DNA of 27,853 bases, taken from assembly GCA_033721955.1 (NCBI GenBank), contig JAWVZY010000005.1, positions 1-27,853 on the forward strand, read 5' to 3'. The position numbers and the translations under genes are program-made. Below the pieces are notes generated by a model that worked only from the letters and a program-made list of their open reading frames with translations, did not search any database and had not been told where the DNA came from. Positions 7,086 to 12,875 of this stretch are shown here, piece after piece (the stretch's first letter is position 1; every line of letters starts with the position of its first letter). Source of the DNA: JAWVZY01 sp033721955 (GTDB taxonomy: Bacteria > Patescibacteriota > Minisyncoccia > Spechtbacterales > 2-12-FULL-38-22).

Positions 7086-7964
7086 CTATACCACAGCTTT
7101 TTGACAATCCTCAGAACAGTAAGCCAGGCCATTTTCATCACGGCAATCCATGCAACATATAAAATGGGTGCCGCATCTTGATCTTTTGCAATCAGCATAT
7201 TTATCTGTTTTACTTGCGCATTTTTCACACTTTCCAACAACTACATGCTCGGGGCTATCTGTTTCAAATCCCATAGTAACCCTACCGTCAAATACATATA
7301 ATTTGCCTAAAAAATTCTTATTGGGATATTTTTCCATATAACTTACAATACCACCTTCAAGCTGGTAAATATTTTCAAATCCCTTTTCTTTTAAATACCC
7401 GGTGGCCTTCTCACATCTAACACCGCCTGTGCAAACCGCCAGTACTTTTTTATCTTTTATATCTTCGATTTTGGGCAATACCTCAGGTACCTCCCTAAAA
7501 TTTTTTATAGGCAAAAGGCGCGAACCACGAAAATGTCCGCTTTTATATTCGTAGTCATTTCGCATATCTACTATTTCAAACTCCTCCCCTCTTTCAAACC
7601 ATTTATGCAAATCTTCGGGCTTTAAATATTTTCCTGTTTTTTCATTCGGGTTTAAATCCTCATCTCCCAGATGCAAACTTACAATCTCAGGCCTTACTTT
7701 AACAGAAAGGCGCGGAAATGCATCTCCTGTTCCTCCGCTTTTTTTAAAATGTATATCTGCAAATCTCTTATCTGAGGTAAGTTCTTTTATGTATTTTTCT
7801 ATGTTTTTATCTGTACCCTCTAAAGTGGCATTTATGCCTTCCTCAGATACAATAACCCTGCCCTTGAGTTTCAGGTTTTTGCATAAATCAAACTGCGCCT
7901 CGCGCAGTGCACCGGGATCTTCTATACTTATATATTTATAGAATAATATTATTGTGTATTCCAT
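7086..7964 (-). CDS. trhO: tRNA uridine(34) hydroxylase TrhO (YceA-type rhodanese)
   Basis: Makes 5-hydroxyuridine at tRNA wobble position 34, oxygen-dependent in E. coli. An N-terminal ferredoxin-like domain (YKYISIEDPGALREAQ; GRVIVSEEGINATLEG) precedes a rhodanese domain with active loop VCTGGVRCEKATG (C178, C184). A C-terminal Cys-rich knuckle follows (CEKCASKTDKYADCKRSRC, FICCMDC, YCSEDC). 292 aa is typical for this subfamily. The long upstream reading is rejected because it overlaps the next gene. This Met matches the family N-terminus and has a TAAAAT box ending 8 bases before it, so the message is probably leaderless. Confidence 0.93.
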   Translation of the reverse strand: MEYTIILFYKYISIEDPGALREAQFDLCKNLKLKGRVIVSEEGINATLEGTDKNIEKYIKELTSDKRFADIHFKKSGGTGDAFPRLSVKVRPEIVSLHLGDEDLNPNEKTGKYLKPEDLHKWFERGEEFEIVDMRNDYEYKSGHFRGSRLLPIKNFREVPEVLPKIEDIKDKKVLAVCTGGVRCEKATGYLKEKGFENIYQLEGGIVSYMEKYPNKNFLGKLYVFDGRVTMGFETDSPEHVVVGKCEKCASKTDKYADCKRSRCGTHFICCMDCRDENGLAYCSEDCQKAVV

Positions 7965-7972
7965 TGTTATAT

Positions 7973-7978
7973 ATTTTA
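7973..7978 (-). promoter_or_regulatory. -10 box for leaderless trhO
   Basis: TAAAAT on the minus strand, 8 bases before the trhO ATG. No ribosome site follows. Confidence 0.5.
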
Positions 7979-8001
7979 CGCAAAATAAACTTTTTGTAAA
8001 A

Positions 8002-8370
8002 TCAATTTGTAGCTTTTTCACGCGCTTCAACTTCCATTGGATTATCTTCATAATCAAAACCTACTTTTACCCAACCCCAAATATATCTTGCATAAAACCC
8101 AAAAGAACTTGTCCTTTGGTATTGTTGCCAATGCACAAGTTCATGAGTGCGAATCAGTTCATTATTAAAATTATCTTCGCATAAAAATATACCCACCGGC
8201 GGCAAAGTTATGGCAGCAAATTTGCTTTGACAAAAAAATTCAGGCGCCTCATAAAATTTAGGTAAAGTGCTTTTTAAAAACATATCAGCAGTATATAGCA
8301 GAAATACAAAAACAATAAAAAATACTACCGGAATTAAAAACCATTTTTTATAAAGTATGTCTATTCCCAT
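8002..8370 (-). CDS. Membrane-anchored minimal HExxH metallopeptidase-like protein
   Basis: 122 aa. Residues 10-28 form a membrane helix. The exported or membrane-facing domain carries LIRTHELVHWQQYQR (H76, E77, H80) and YEDNPMEVEARE (E113, E115). The pattern HExxH-xxQ...NPxExEA is the minimal zincin core seen in many short proteins annotated as DUF4157-like or metallopeptidase-like. Whether it cuts anything is unknown. It follows an extended -10 box (TGA-TATACT) only 6 bases before the ATG, placed directly on the T-tract of the cdd terminator, so it is probably leaderless and monocistronic or co-transcribed with trhO. Confidence 0.72.
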   Translation of the reverse strand: MGIDILYKKWFLIPVVFFIVFVFLLYTADMFLKSTLPKFYEAPEFFCQSKFAAITLPPVGIFLCEDNFNNELIRTHELVHWQQYQRTSSFGFYARYIWGWVKVGFDYEDNPMEVEAREKATN

Positions 8371-8376
8371 ATGTAC

Positions 8377-8407
8377 AGTATATCAAAAACCCCGCACTTG
8401 CGGGGTT
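8377..8407 (-). terminator. cdd terminator fused to leaderless promoter of the gene at 8370
   Basis: CCCCGC-AAGT-GCGGGG (with flanking AA/TT) then TTTTT ends cdd. The same T-run continues as TTTTTGATATACT, whose TGA-TATACT (8385-8377) is an extended -10 six bases before the next ATG. Terminator and promoter share bases. Confidence 0.72.
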
Positions 8408-8412
8408 AAAAA

Positions 8413-8898
8413 TTAACGATATTTTTCTATATCAATGTTTAGATCTTTAGGACCAAAGGCCATGGGCAACAGCTCGTTTATGCTGGTAATAGCTATTTCA
8501 TTCTTTTGTGTATTGGATAAAATTATTTCTATATTCCCTATTGTAGAAAGTTGAGCAAATTCATTGATAACCTGCCTGCAGGCACCACAGGGTGCTCCGG
8601 GTTTTTGAGAGTCAAAATCTTCTCCGCGGGTAATCACGGCAATCGCCTTAAAGCGCCGGATACCTTCTGAATTTGCCTTAACAATAGCCGAACGTTCGGC
8701 GCAAATCGTAAGACCATAAGATGAATTCTCTACATTGGAGGCGTAGATATATTCATCGTCTTCGGTTACAAGACACGCCCCCACAGAAAAACTCGAATAT
8801 GGCTGGTAGGCGTTATCCATTGCCATTTCTGCTATATCAATAGCTCTTTTCTCCCGCTGAAGCAGATCATCATAGGTATACCTGAAGTCCAATTTCAT
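8413..8898 (-). CDS. cdd: Cytidine deaminase
   Basis: Hydrolytic deamination of cytidine and deoxycytidine to uridine in pyrimidine salvage. Zinc-site motifs are intact: ICAERSAI (C66, E68) and GAPCGACRQVI (C104, C107). YSSFSVGA is the family's substrate-side motif. At 161 aa it is longer than the usual tetrameric form (about 130 aa) because of a charged N-terminal extension. The ribosome site AGGAGG sits 6 bases before the ATG. The promoter overlaps a 10+10 base dyad (8936-8961), a possible operator. A strong terminator follows. Confidence 0.95.
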   Translation of the reverse strand: MKLDFRYTYDDLLQREKRAIDIAEMAMDNAYQPYSSFSVGACLVTEDDEYIYASNVENSSYGLTICAERSAIVKANSEGIRRFKAIAVITRGEDFDSQKPGAPCGACRQVINEFAQLSTIGNIEIILSNTQKNEIAITSINELLPMAFGPKDLNIDIEKYR

Positions 8899-8935
8899 TT
8901 TAGTCCTCCTTATAGGTAACTAATAAGTGCTGAAT

Positions 8936-8966
8936 ATAAAATAACATTAAAGTTATTTTATATCAA
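8936..8966 (-). promoter_or_regulatory. cdd promoter overlapping a perfect inverted repeat
   Basis: TTGATA (8966-8961), 17-base spacer and TATTTT (8943-8938) on the minus strand. The stretch 8936-8961 reads ATAAAATAAC-6 bases-GTTATTTTAT, a perfect 10-base dyad that covers the spacer and the -10. It could be an operator for a dimeric regulator or, less likely, an AT-rich end to metK transcription. Confidence 0.55.
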
Positions 8967-8976
8967 TCTGAGAAAG

Positions 8977-9924
8977 CTAAATATCCCATTTAAACTTATT
9001 TCCAAAATGTCCCCACTTAGAAGTTTTTCTAAATTTTGACTCCCTTAGCTCAAGTTGCTTAATAATTGCCTCGGGTCGCAAGTCATAATCTTTTATCTTC
9101 TCCTCCTTGCCGTCAGCTACGGCAACTGCCATAACCGGCTCACTTTTTCCTATGGCGTAAGCAAGTTTTACAAGCGCTTCATTTGCTCCCTTATTTTTAA
9201 CATAATCAACCGCTATTTTACGCGCCATATATGCCCCGCTACGATCTACTTTTGTAGCATCTTTTCCACTAAAACTACCGCCCCCTACAGGAATACGCGG
9301 CCCATATGAATCTACAGCGATTTTCCGGCCACTAAGGCCGCTATCGGCATCAAATCCTCCTATTTTCCACTCGCCCGCGGGATTTATAATATACTCACGA
9401 GCATCTATTTGAGCGCGTACAAATTCTTCAAGTTCGCTTGTTTTTGAATTCTGGAAACTTGCTACAACGCTATTTATCTTTTCTCCCTCTACTGTGATCT
9501 GAGTTTTACCATCATACGGATACTTCTTGTAAATCTCCCTGCATAAACTACGTGCTAATTCATATTCAAGGGGCATTAAAGTTTCTGTTTCATTTGTAGC
9601 ATAGCCCACCATAATCCCCTGATCACCCGCACCACCCTTGTCTACTCCCTTGGCTATTTCAGGACTTTGTTCTTCTATAAATATTCGGATATTATAATCT
9701 TCTCCGACTATATTTTTTACCATACTTTCAATATCTATATGTGTACTGCTTGTAACTTCTCCCGAAATAGTAATAGCCCCATGCCCACCCATTACCTCAA
9801 TAGCGCAGCGAGCAAGAGGATCTTTTTTAATATAGGCATCTAAAATGCTGTCTGCAATATAATCACATATCTTATCGGGGTGACCGGGAGAAACAAACTC
9901 TGCTGTATATATAGTTTTTGTCAT
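8977..9924 (-). CDS. metK: S-adenosylmethionine synthetase (short form)
   Basis: Makes SAM from methionine and ATP. All core motifs are present: SPGHPDKICD, GAGDQGIMVGYATNE, FINP-equivalent IINPAGEWKIGG, and GGGSFSGKDATKVDRSGAYMAR. At 315 aa it is about 70 residues shorter than the E. coli enzyme; shortening is in surface loops between motifs and at the C-terminus (ends KWGHFGNKFKWDI), not in catalytic segments. It lies under a SAM-I riboswitch with intrinsic terminator. The ATG follows an A/T-only leader with no Shine-Dalgarno sequence, so initiation after read-through depends on an unstructured AT-rich leader. Confidence 0.96.
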   Translation of the reverse strand: MTKTIYTAEFVSPGHPDKICDYIADSILDAYIKKDPLARCAIEVMGGHGAITISGEVTSSTHIDIESMVKNIVGEDYNIRIFIEEQSPEIAKGVDKGGAGDQGIMVGYATNETETLMPLEYELARSLCREIYKKYPYDGKTQITVEGEKINSVVASFQNSKTSELEEFVRAQIDAREYIINPAGEWKIGGFDADSGLSGRKIAVDSYGPRIPVGGGSFSGKDATKVDRSGAYMARKIAVDYVKNKGANEALVKLAYAIGKSEPVMAVAVADGKEEKIKDYDLRPEAIIKQLELRESKFRKTSKWGHFGNKFKWDI

Positions 9925-9949
9925 ATTTATTTTATTAAAAATTAATTAA

Positions 9950-9974
9950 AAAATCTTTCCCGGGGAAAGATTTT
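9950..9974 (-). terminator. Riboswitch-controlled intrinsic terminator before metK
   Basis: A perfect 11-bp stem AAAATCTTTCC / GGAAAGATTTT around a 3-base loop, ending in a T-run on the minus strand. It lies between the SAM-I aptamer and metK, the expected place for the expression platform. Confidence 0.85.
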
Positions 9975-9981
9975 AACGGCT

Positions 9982-10080
9982 TTTTATCTCTCCCTTTCGG
10001 GTGGGATTTAGCACCACATCACATGTGATAGGTTGCCGGCAGTTCATAGGCCCCATTGCCTCACTGCACTCTTGATACTA
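9982..10080 (-). promoter_or_regulatory. SAM-I (S-box) riboswitch aptamer
   Basis: On the minus strand the aptamer reads TATCAAGAG (P1 and start of P2), then GGGGCCTATGAACTGCCGG, GGCAACC, a P3 hairpin on ATCACATGTGAT, GGTGCTAAATCC and P4 CCCGAAAGGG, closing with GAGATAA. These are the conserved S-box blocks in the right order. P1 is short here (UAUC/GAUA clear). High SAM should favour the downstream terminator and stop metK transcription. Confidence 0.93.
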
Positions 10081-10093
10081 TTTATTTATACTT

Positions 10094-10102
10094 ATTCTAA
10101 CA
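10094..10102 (-). promoter_or_regulatory. Extended -10 promoter of the metK riboswitch transcript
   Basis: TGT-TAGAAT on the minus strand ends about 14 bases before the aptamer's first helix, so the transcript starts just upstream of P1. No good -35 is visible. Confidence 0.5.
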
Positions 10103-10135
10103 TTAAAATAGAGAATTAAAAACAATGGCTTTATT

Positions 10136-10354
10136 TTATCTAATCTCTATTATTTTATTTACAGATTTGTGACCCGAAGTTATCTGCACTCTGTTTTTTG
10201 CTATATCAAAATATTCAGCAAGCACCTCACACACCTCTTTATTAGCCCTACCTTTTTCAGGACGCGCCTTTACAGCAACCTTGTAACTATTCTCTGATAT
10301 TTTTTGAACACCTGCTTGCCGAGCTCCAATTTTAACCTTAACACTTATTTTCAT
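10136..10354 (-). CDS. DUF167 (YggU/UPF0235) family protein
   Basis: 72 aa. Family signature: VKVKIGARQAGV near the start, then YKVAVKARPEKGRANKEVCEVLAEYF and VQITSGHKSVNKIIEI. This matches the conserved 'P..GKAN..l...la..l.v....v.i..G..sr.K.v.i' core. Function is unknown; the fold is a small alpha/beta domain sometimes found near membrane-protein YggT. The ATG follows TGG-TATAAT by 6 bases, so the mRNA is probably leaderless. The -10 sits 10 bases after the T-tract of the upstream terminator. Confidence 0.9.
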   Translation of the reverse strand: MKISVKVKIGARQAGVQKISENSYKVAVKARPEKGRANKEVCEVLAEYFDIAKNRVQITSGHKSVNKIIEIR

Positions 10355-10360
10355 ATTCCT

Positions 10361-10369
10361 ATTATACCA
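10361..10369 (-). promoter_or_regulatory. Extended -10 (TGG-TATAAT) for leaderless DUF167 gene
   Basis: TATAAT (10366-10361) preceded by TGG, 6 bases before the ATG on the minus strand. Confidence 0.65.
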
Positions 10370-10375
10370 AATAAA

Positions 10376-10396
10376 AAAACCCGCAAAGCGGGTTTT
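10376..10396 (-). terminator. Terminator after the gene at 10399
   Basis: AAAACCCGC-TTT-GCGGGTTTT followed by TTTATTT on the minus strand: a 9-bp stem with strong U-tract that flows into the DUF167 promoter. Confidence 0.85.
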
Positions 10397-10398
10397 GT

Positions 10399-10722
10399 CT
10401 AGTTTAAAAAACTCTTAAAGGTGTCTGATACCTTTTCTGAAAATTCATGAGAAAATACATCTCCCACAAAAAGTAACATCCTCATATGTAACTTATTGCG
10501 TTGTGTGTCGGAAAGGCCTTCAATATCAGCGACCATATCAAATGAATCCTTATATATATTCATAAAGTTCTTGGGGCTTGTGTTTTCGGGTAACTGTTGT
10601 GCTATAAACTTCAAAAGCCCCAAATATACAGTATCGCGACCTTCTTCAAATTCATTATCTTTTTCCATTTCTTGCGTAATAATTTTAAATTGCGCTGTAT
10701 CAACAGGTGTCATATAATTCAC
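10399..10722 (-). CDS. Small acidic helical protein, paralog of the gene at 23113
   Basis: I do not recognise the family. The protein is soluble, helical and acidic. The core LLKFIAQQLPENTSPKNFMN-IYKDSFDMVADIEGLSD then VGDVFSHEFSEKVSDTFKSFL can be laid over the 23113 product (LLLHLSDRLP, PEEFVEIYDAAYSMVVDVESLDD, VIDLVFPEEFVVKVFKCF), so the two form a family. The start is GTG at 10722 with GGAG about 6 bases before it; an ATG three codons later is also possible. It has its own promoter (10749-10776) and terminator. Role unknown. Confidence 0.7.
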   Translation of the reverse strand: MNYMTPVDTAQFKIITQEMEKDNEFEEGRDTVYLGLLKFIAQQLPENTSPKNFMNIYKDSFDMVADIEGLSDTQRNKLHMRMLLFVGDVFSHEFSEKVSDTFKSFLN

Positions 10723-10748
10723 CTCAAACTCCTTTGTGTACTAACTAT

Positions 10749-10776
10749 AAAGTACCACAAATTCTAAAAATTACAA
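10749..10776 (-). promoter_or_regulatory. Promoter of the gene at 10399-10722
   Basis: TTGTAA (10776-10771), 16-base spacer, TACTTT (10754-10749), with TGG before the -10. Close in sequence to the promoter at 1142-1170 (both hold AATTTGTGGTA). Confidence 0.55.
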
Positions 10777-10780
10777 GAAA

Positions 10781-10800
10781 AACCCGCCTAAGACGGGGTT
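10781..10800 (-). terminator. Terminator after the rhodanese gene
   Basis: AACCC(C)GTC-TTA-GGCGGGTT with one bulged C, then TTTC on the minus strand. The T-run leads into the TTGTAA -35 of the next gene. Confidence 0.7.
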
Positions 10801-10825
10801 AATTTTTTAGTTAATATAATGGCAG

Positions 10826-11146
10826 TTATTTATTTTTCATGCGCTCAACATCTCCCCCTGCTCTCTCCCAATCCACAAGACCTCCTATATTTTCTACTTT
10901 CTTATAACCACGCTCCCTGAGAATATTCTTTACTTTCTCGGCGCGCCCGCCCGAACCGCAGTGTAAAAAAATTTTTGTATCTTTGGGCACATCAGGGTTT
11001 TTGCCTGCTTCAACGTCTTCAATAGGCAGGTTTATAGAACCGGGAATATGTTCTGCCGCATATTCAAAAGGCATGCCAACATTAATTACAATGGCTCCTT
11101 TTTCTTTTACTTCCTTTATTGCTTTATCTGCCGGATATTTTTCCAT
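10826..11146 (-). CDS. Single-domain rhodanese
   Basis: 106 aa, one rhodanese domain: VINVGMPFEYAAEHIPGSINLP (the usual 'DVR..EEY..GHIPGA.N' strand with Gly replacing the Asp-Arg) and active loop FLHCGSGGRAEKV with C63, then GLVDWERAGG. It likely carries sulfur on Cys or acts as a thiosulfate or persulfide transferase in the cytoplasm. The start lies 4 bases after the stop of the two-TM protein, so the two form one operon. The partner's membrane position suggests a sulfide or thiol role at the envelope, but this is not shown. Confidence 0.88.
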   Translation of the reverse strand: MEKYPADKAIKEVKEKGAIVINVGMPFEYAAEHIPGSINLPIEDVEAGKNPDVPKDTKIFLHCGSGGRAEKVKNILRERGYKKVENIGGLVDWERAGGDVERMKNK

Positions 11147-11150
11147 TATT

Positions 11151-11387
11151 TTAACTTAGTTTTTTATAAAGCCCCCCTGTAAAGGCAAGTATGGCAACAC
11201 CTATACCAAATAAAGTATATGGATTTTCAGAAAGCCCCCACCTGTCCATAATGCCTTCAAACCCGTAAAAAGTTGCCACAAGCCCAAATGCTCCAAGTAG
11301 CGTAAAAACAAGAGGAAAGCGTGTAAAAACCGCCTGCTTTCTTTGGTTTATTTTTGCAAATTTTTCTCTTTTTTCTATTTCTTCCAT
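11151..11387 (-). CDS. Two-transmembrane small protein (78 aa)
   Basis: No family recognised with certainty. A charged N-terminus (EEIEKREKFAKINQRKQAVF) precedes two membrane segments, FPLVFTLLGAFGLVATFYGFEGI and PYTLFGIGVAILAFTGGLY, joined by a short loop with DRWGLSENP. It is first of two genes with the rhodanese. TATAAT ends 6 bases before the ATG, so the message is probably leaderless. Confidence 0.7.
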   Translation of the reverse strand: MEEIEKREKFAKINQRKQAVFTRFPLVFTLLGAFGLVATFYGFEGIMDRWGLSENPYTLFGIGVAILAFTGGLYKKLS

Positions 11388-11393
11388 ATCTTT

Positions 11394-11399
11394 ATTATA
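11394..11399 (-). promoter_or_regulatory. -10 box for leaderless gene at 11387
   Basis: TATAAT on the minus strand, 6 bases before the ATG. Confidence 0.6.
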
Positions 11400-11466
11400 A
11401 GCAAAGCTTTTGATTCACGCCAGTAAAATAGGGGCTAGCTAAGATAAAAACCCGCTAAACAGATTT

Positions 11467-12378
11467 TTAGTGAGGATGGCCATCATCTGCGTGCCCTTCT
11501 TCTCCATGCGGGACCATATCCTCTTCATTATGATCATCTGCTACAGATTCCTCGCCATGGTGATCATCTACTACAGGTTCTTCATTATGATGATCATCTT
11601 CAACTACTTCAGGTTCTGCGGCAAATTGTATACCCCGAGCATAAAGCGTTCCTGCCGATGTTAAAAATAAGATTATAAAGATTAAAAGTAAAAGCTTTGT
11701 CCTGTCTTTCTTTTTCGGAATCTCAGATTCTTGCGCAAATTTGTCTAAAGTATGACTACGTATAATGAGTGAAGCTGAAACGGCTAAAAATAAAATGGAT
11801 AAATACATAAGCATAATAGTTAAAAAACTATAGGGGGTATCGTGCATTACGCCGAGTGTAATAACTGTAAGCCATGAAACTCCTGAAATTGCCCCACTCA
11901 TAAAAAATTGATAGTCATTACTGCACCATTTCAAAAAATCATTTCTTCCTTTTTCGGTAATTGCCTTAAGCTTAGGTATATGAACAAAATGAAATAAAAG
12001 GCCGTTTGCAATAATAATTGCAACTATGCTAACCTTTGCAAGCATCCTATCTGATTCCAGAATTACGTCTGGCTCCAACCAGAAAAGTCCGAGGCCCGAA
12101 AGTATGGATACTCCAATACCTATCCATACAACCATACTTACTGTCTTTAAAAACCTAAGCTCATCACCCGTTATCTTCCCGTCCTTTATGCTGCTTGTAA
12201 ACATAAAGTCCGAAGTAAAGGCAGCTCCCCCGCCAAGTATCGCGCCAAGAACATGTACCCATATAAGCACATCCCAGATATTTAAAAACTCAAAAACTCC
12301 CGCGGGTTCAGCGTTACCATGCGCCAAGGCAAAAACGGGAATAATTAAAAATAATGCAATAAATAATTTCCTAACCAT
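11467..12378 (-). CDS. Polytopic membrane protein (DUF2269/CopD-like) with His/Asp/Glu-rich tail
   Basis: 303 aa. A signal-like first helix ending ALAHG is followed by about six further membrane helices. The first of these holds IWVHVLGAILGGGAAF, and others LLFHFVHIPKL and LGVMHDTPY; conserved-looking in-membrane His residues of this kind occur in CopD/DUF2269-type proteins that may bind heme or copper. The last roughly 49 residues (11470-11616) are an imperfect repeat of DDHHxEEx units ending DDGHPH, a metal-binding type tail facing the aqueous side. Extended -10 TGG-TATAGT lies 8 bases before the ATG (leaderless). Metal transport, storage or sensing is an inference. Confidence 0.7.
   Translation of the reverse strand: MVRKLFIALFLIIPVFALAHGNAEPAGVFEFLNIWDVLIWVHVLGAILGGGAAFTSDFMFTSSIKDGKITGDELRFLKTVSMVVWIGIGVSILSGLGLFWLEPDVILESDRMLAKVSIVAIIIANGLLFHFVHIPKLKAITEKGRNDFLKWCSNDYQFFMSGAISGVSWLTVITLGVMHDTPYSFLTIMLMYLSILFLAVSASLIIRSHTLDKFAQESEIPKKKDRTKLLLLIFIILFLTSAGTLYARGIQFAAEPEVVEDDHHNEEPVVDDHHGEESVADDHNEEDMVPHGEEGHADDGHPH
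11517..11612 (-). repeat. Imperfect ~30-base repeat coding for DDHH-type metal-binding units
   Basis: Three successive units VVEDDHHNEE, PVVDDHHGEE and SVADDHNEED are encoded by imperfect roughly 30-base repeats in which GATGATCA/TGATCATC recurs. The repeat may expand or contract by slippage. Confidence 0.6.
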
Positions 12379-12386
12379 ATATACTT

Positions 12387-12395
12387 ACTATACCA
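12387..12395 (-). promoter_or_regulatory. Extended -10 for the His-tail membrane protein
   Basis: TGG-TATAGT on the minus strand, 8 bases before the ATG at 12378. No Shine-Dalgarno sequence. Confidence 0.55.
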
Positions 12396-12403
12396 AAAAT
12401 CTT

Positions 12404-12871
12404 TTAATTTAAGAGATAAATTCCTAAGTTTAGATACGTAGCAAACCCGACCCAAACAAGGTAAGGAGCAAGCAGCCAGGTGGCGCGCTTATCAATAGGA
12501 TAAAATAAGCGCATTAAAATAATTATAAAAATAAATATAGCGACTATAACAATTAAAGCTGCAGAAACTAATTGAGCTCCAAAGAAAATAGGAGTCCATG
12601 CAGCATTAAGAACCAAATGTACAAAAAATAATATAAATGCCTGCCTTGCACCCTCTTCTGTTCTTTTTTGCCAGATTAAAAATATAGAAATCCCCATTAA
12701 GGTATAAAGAGTAAGCCAAGCAGGACCAAAAAGCCAATCCGGCGGTATAAACGGCGGTTTATTTAAAAACCTGTACCAACTTTCAATGTTGTTTATTGTA
12801 AAAAAAGAACCTAAGAAACCGGCACTTTGACAAATTAAAATAAAACCAAAGGCCTCAAAAAATTTCTTCAT
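12404..12871 (-). CDS. tspO: TspO/MBR family tryptophan-rich membrane protein
   Basis: Binds porphyrins and related ligands in the membrane and often acts as an oxygen- or stress-linked sensor. 155 aa with five helices and the family motifs W-YRFLNKPPFIPPDWLFGPAWLTLY, MGISIFLIW, LNAAWTPIFFG, and APYLVWVGFATYLN. It starts 4 bases after the stop of the large surface protein, so it lies in the same operon, and ends shortly before the promoter of the His-tail membrane protein. A porphyrin-binding protein beside a possible heme- or metal-binding membrane protein is a suggestive pairing. Confidence 0.95.
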   Translation of the reverse strand: MKKFFEAFGFILICQSAGFLGSFFTINNIESWYRFLNKPPFIPPDWLFGPAWLTLYTLMGISIFLIWQKRTEEGARQAFILFFVHLVLNAAWTPIFFGAQLVSAALIVIVAIFIFIIILMRLFYPIDKRATWLLAPYLVWVGFATYLNLGIYLLN

Positions 12872-12875
12872 ATAC

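Noticed and set aside
7965..8057. Upstream start for trhO
   Set aside because: It would overlap the end of the next gene and pass through the -10 box; the family N-terminus starts at MEYTI.
11400..11466. Possible eroded terminator (CCCGC followed by TTTTT, no paired GCGGG)
   Set aside because: Only one arm is present, so I see no working hairpin; it could be a decayed copy of the usual terminator type.
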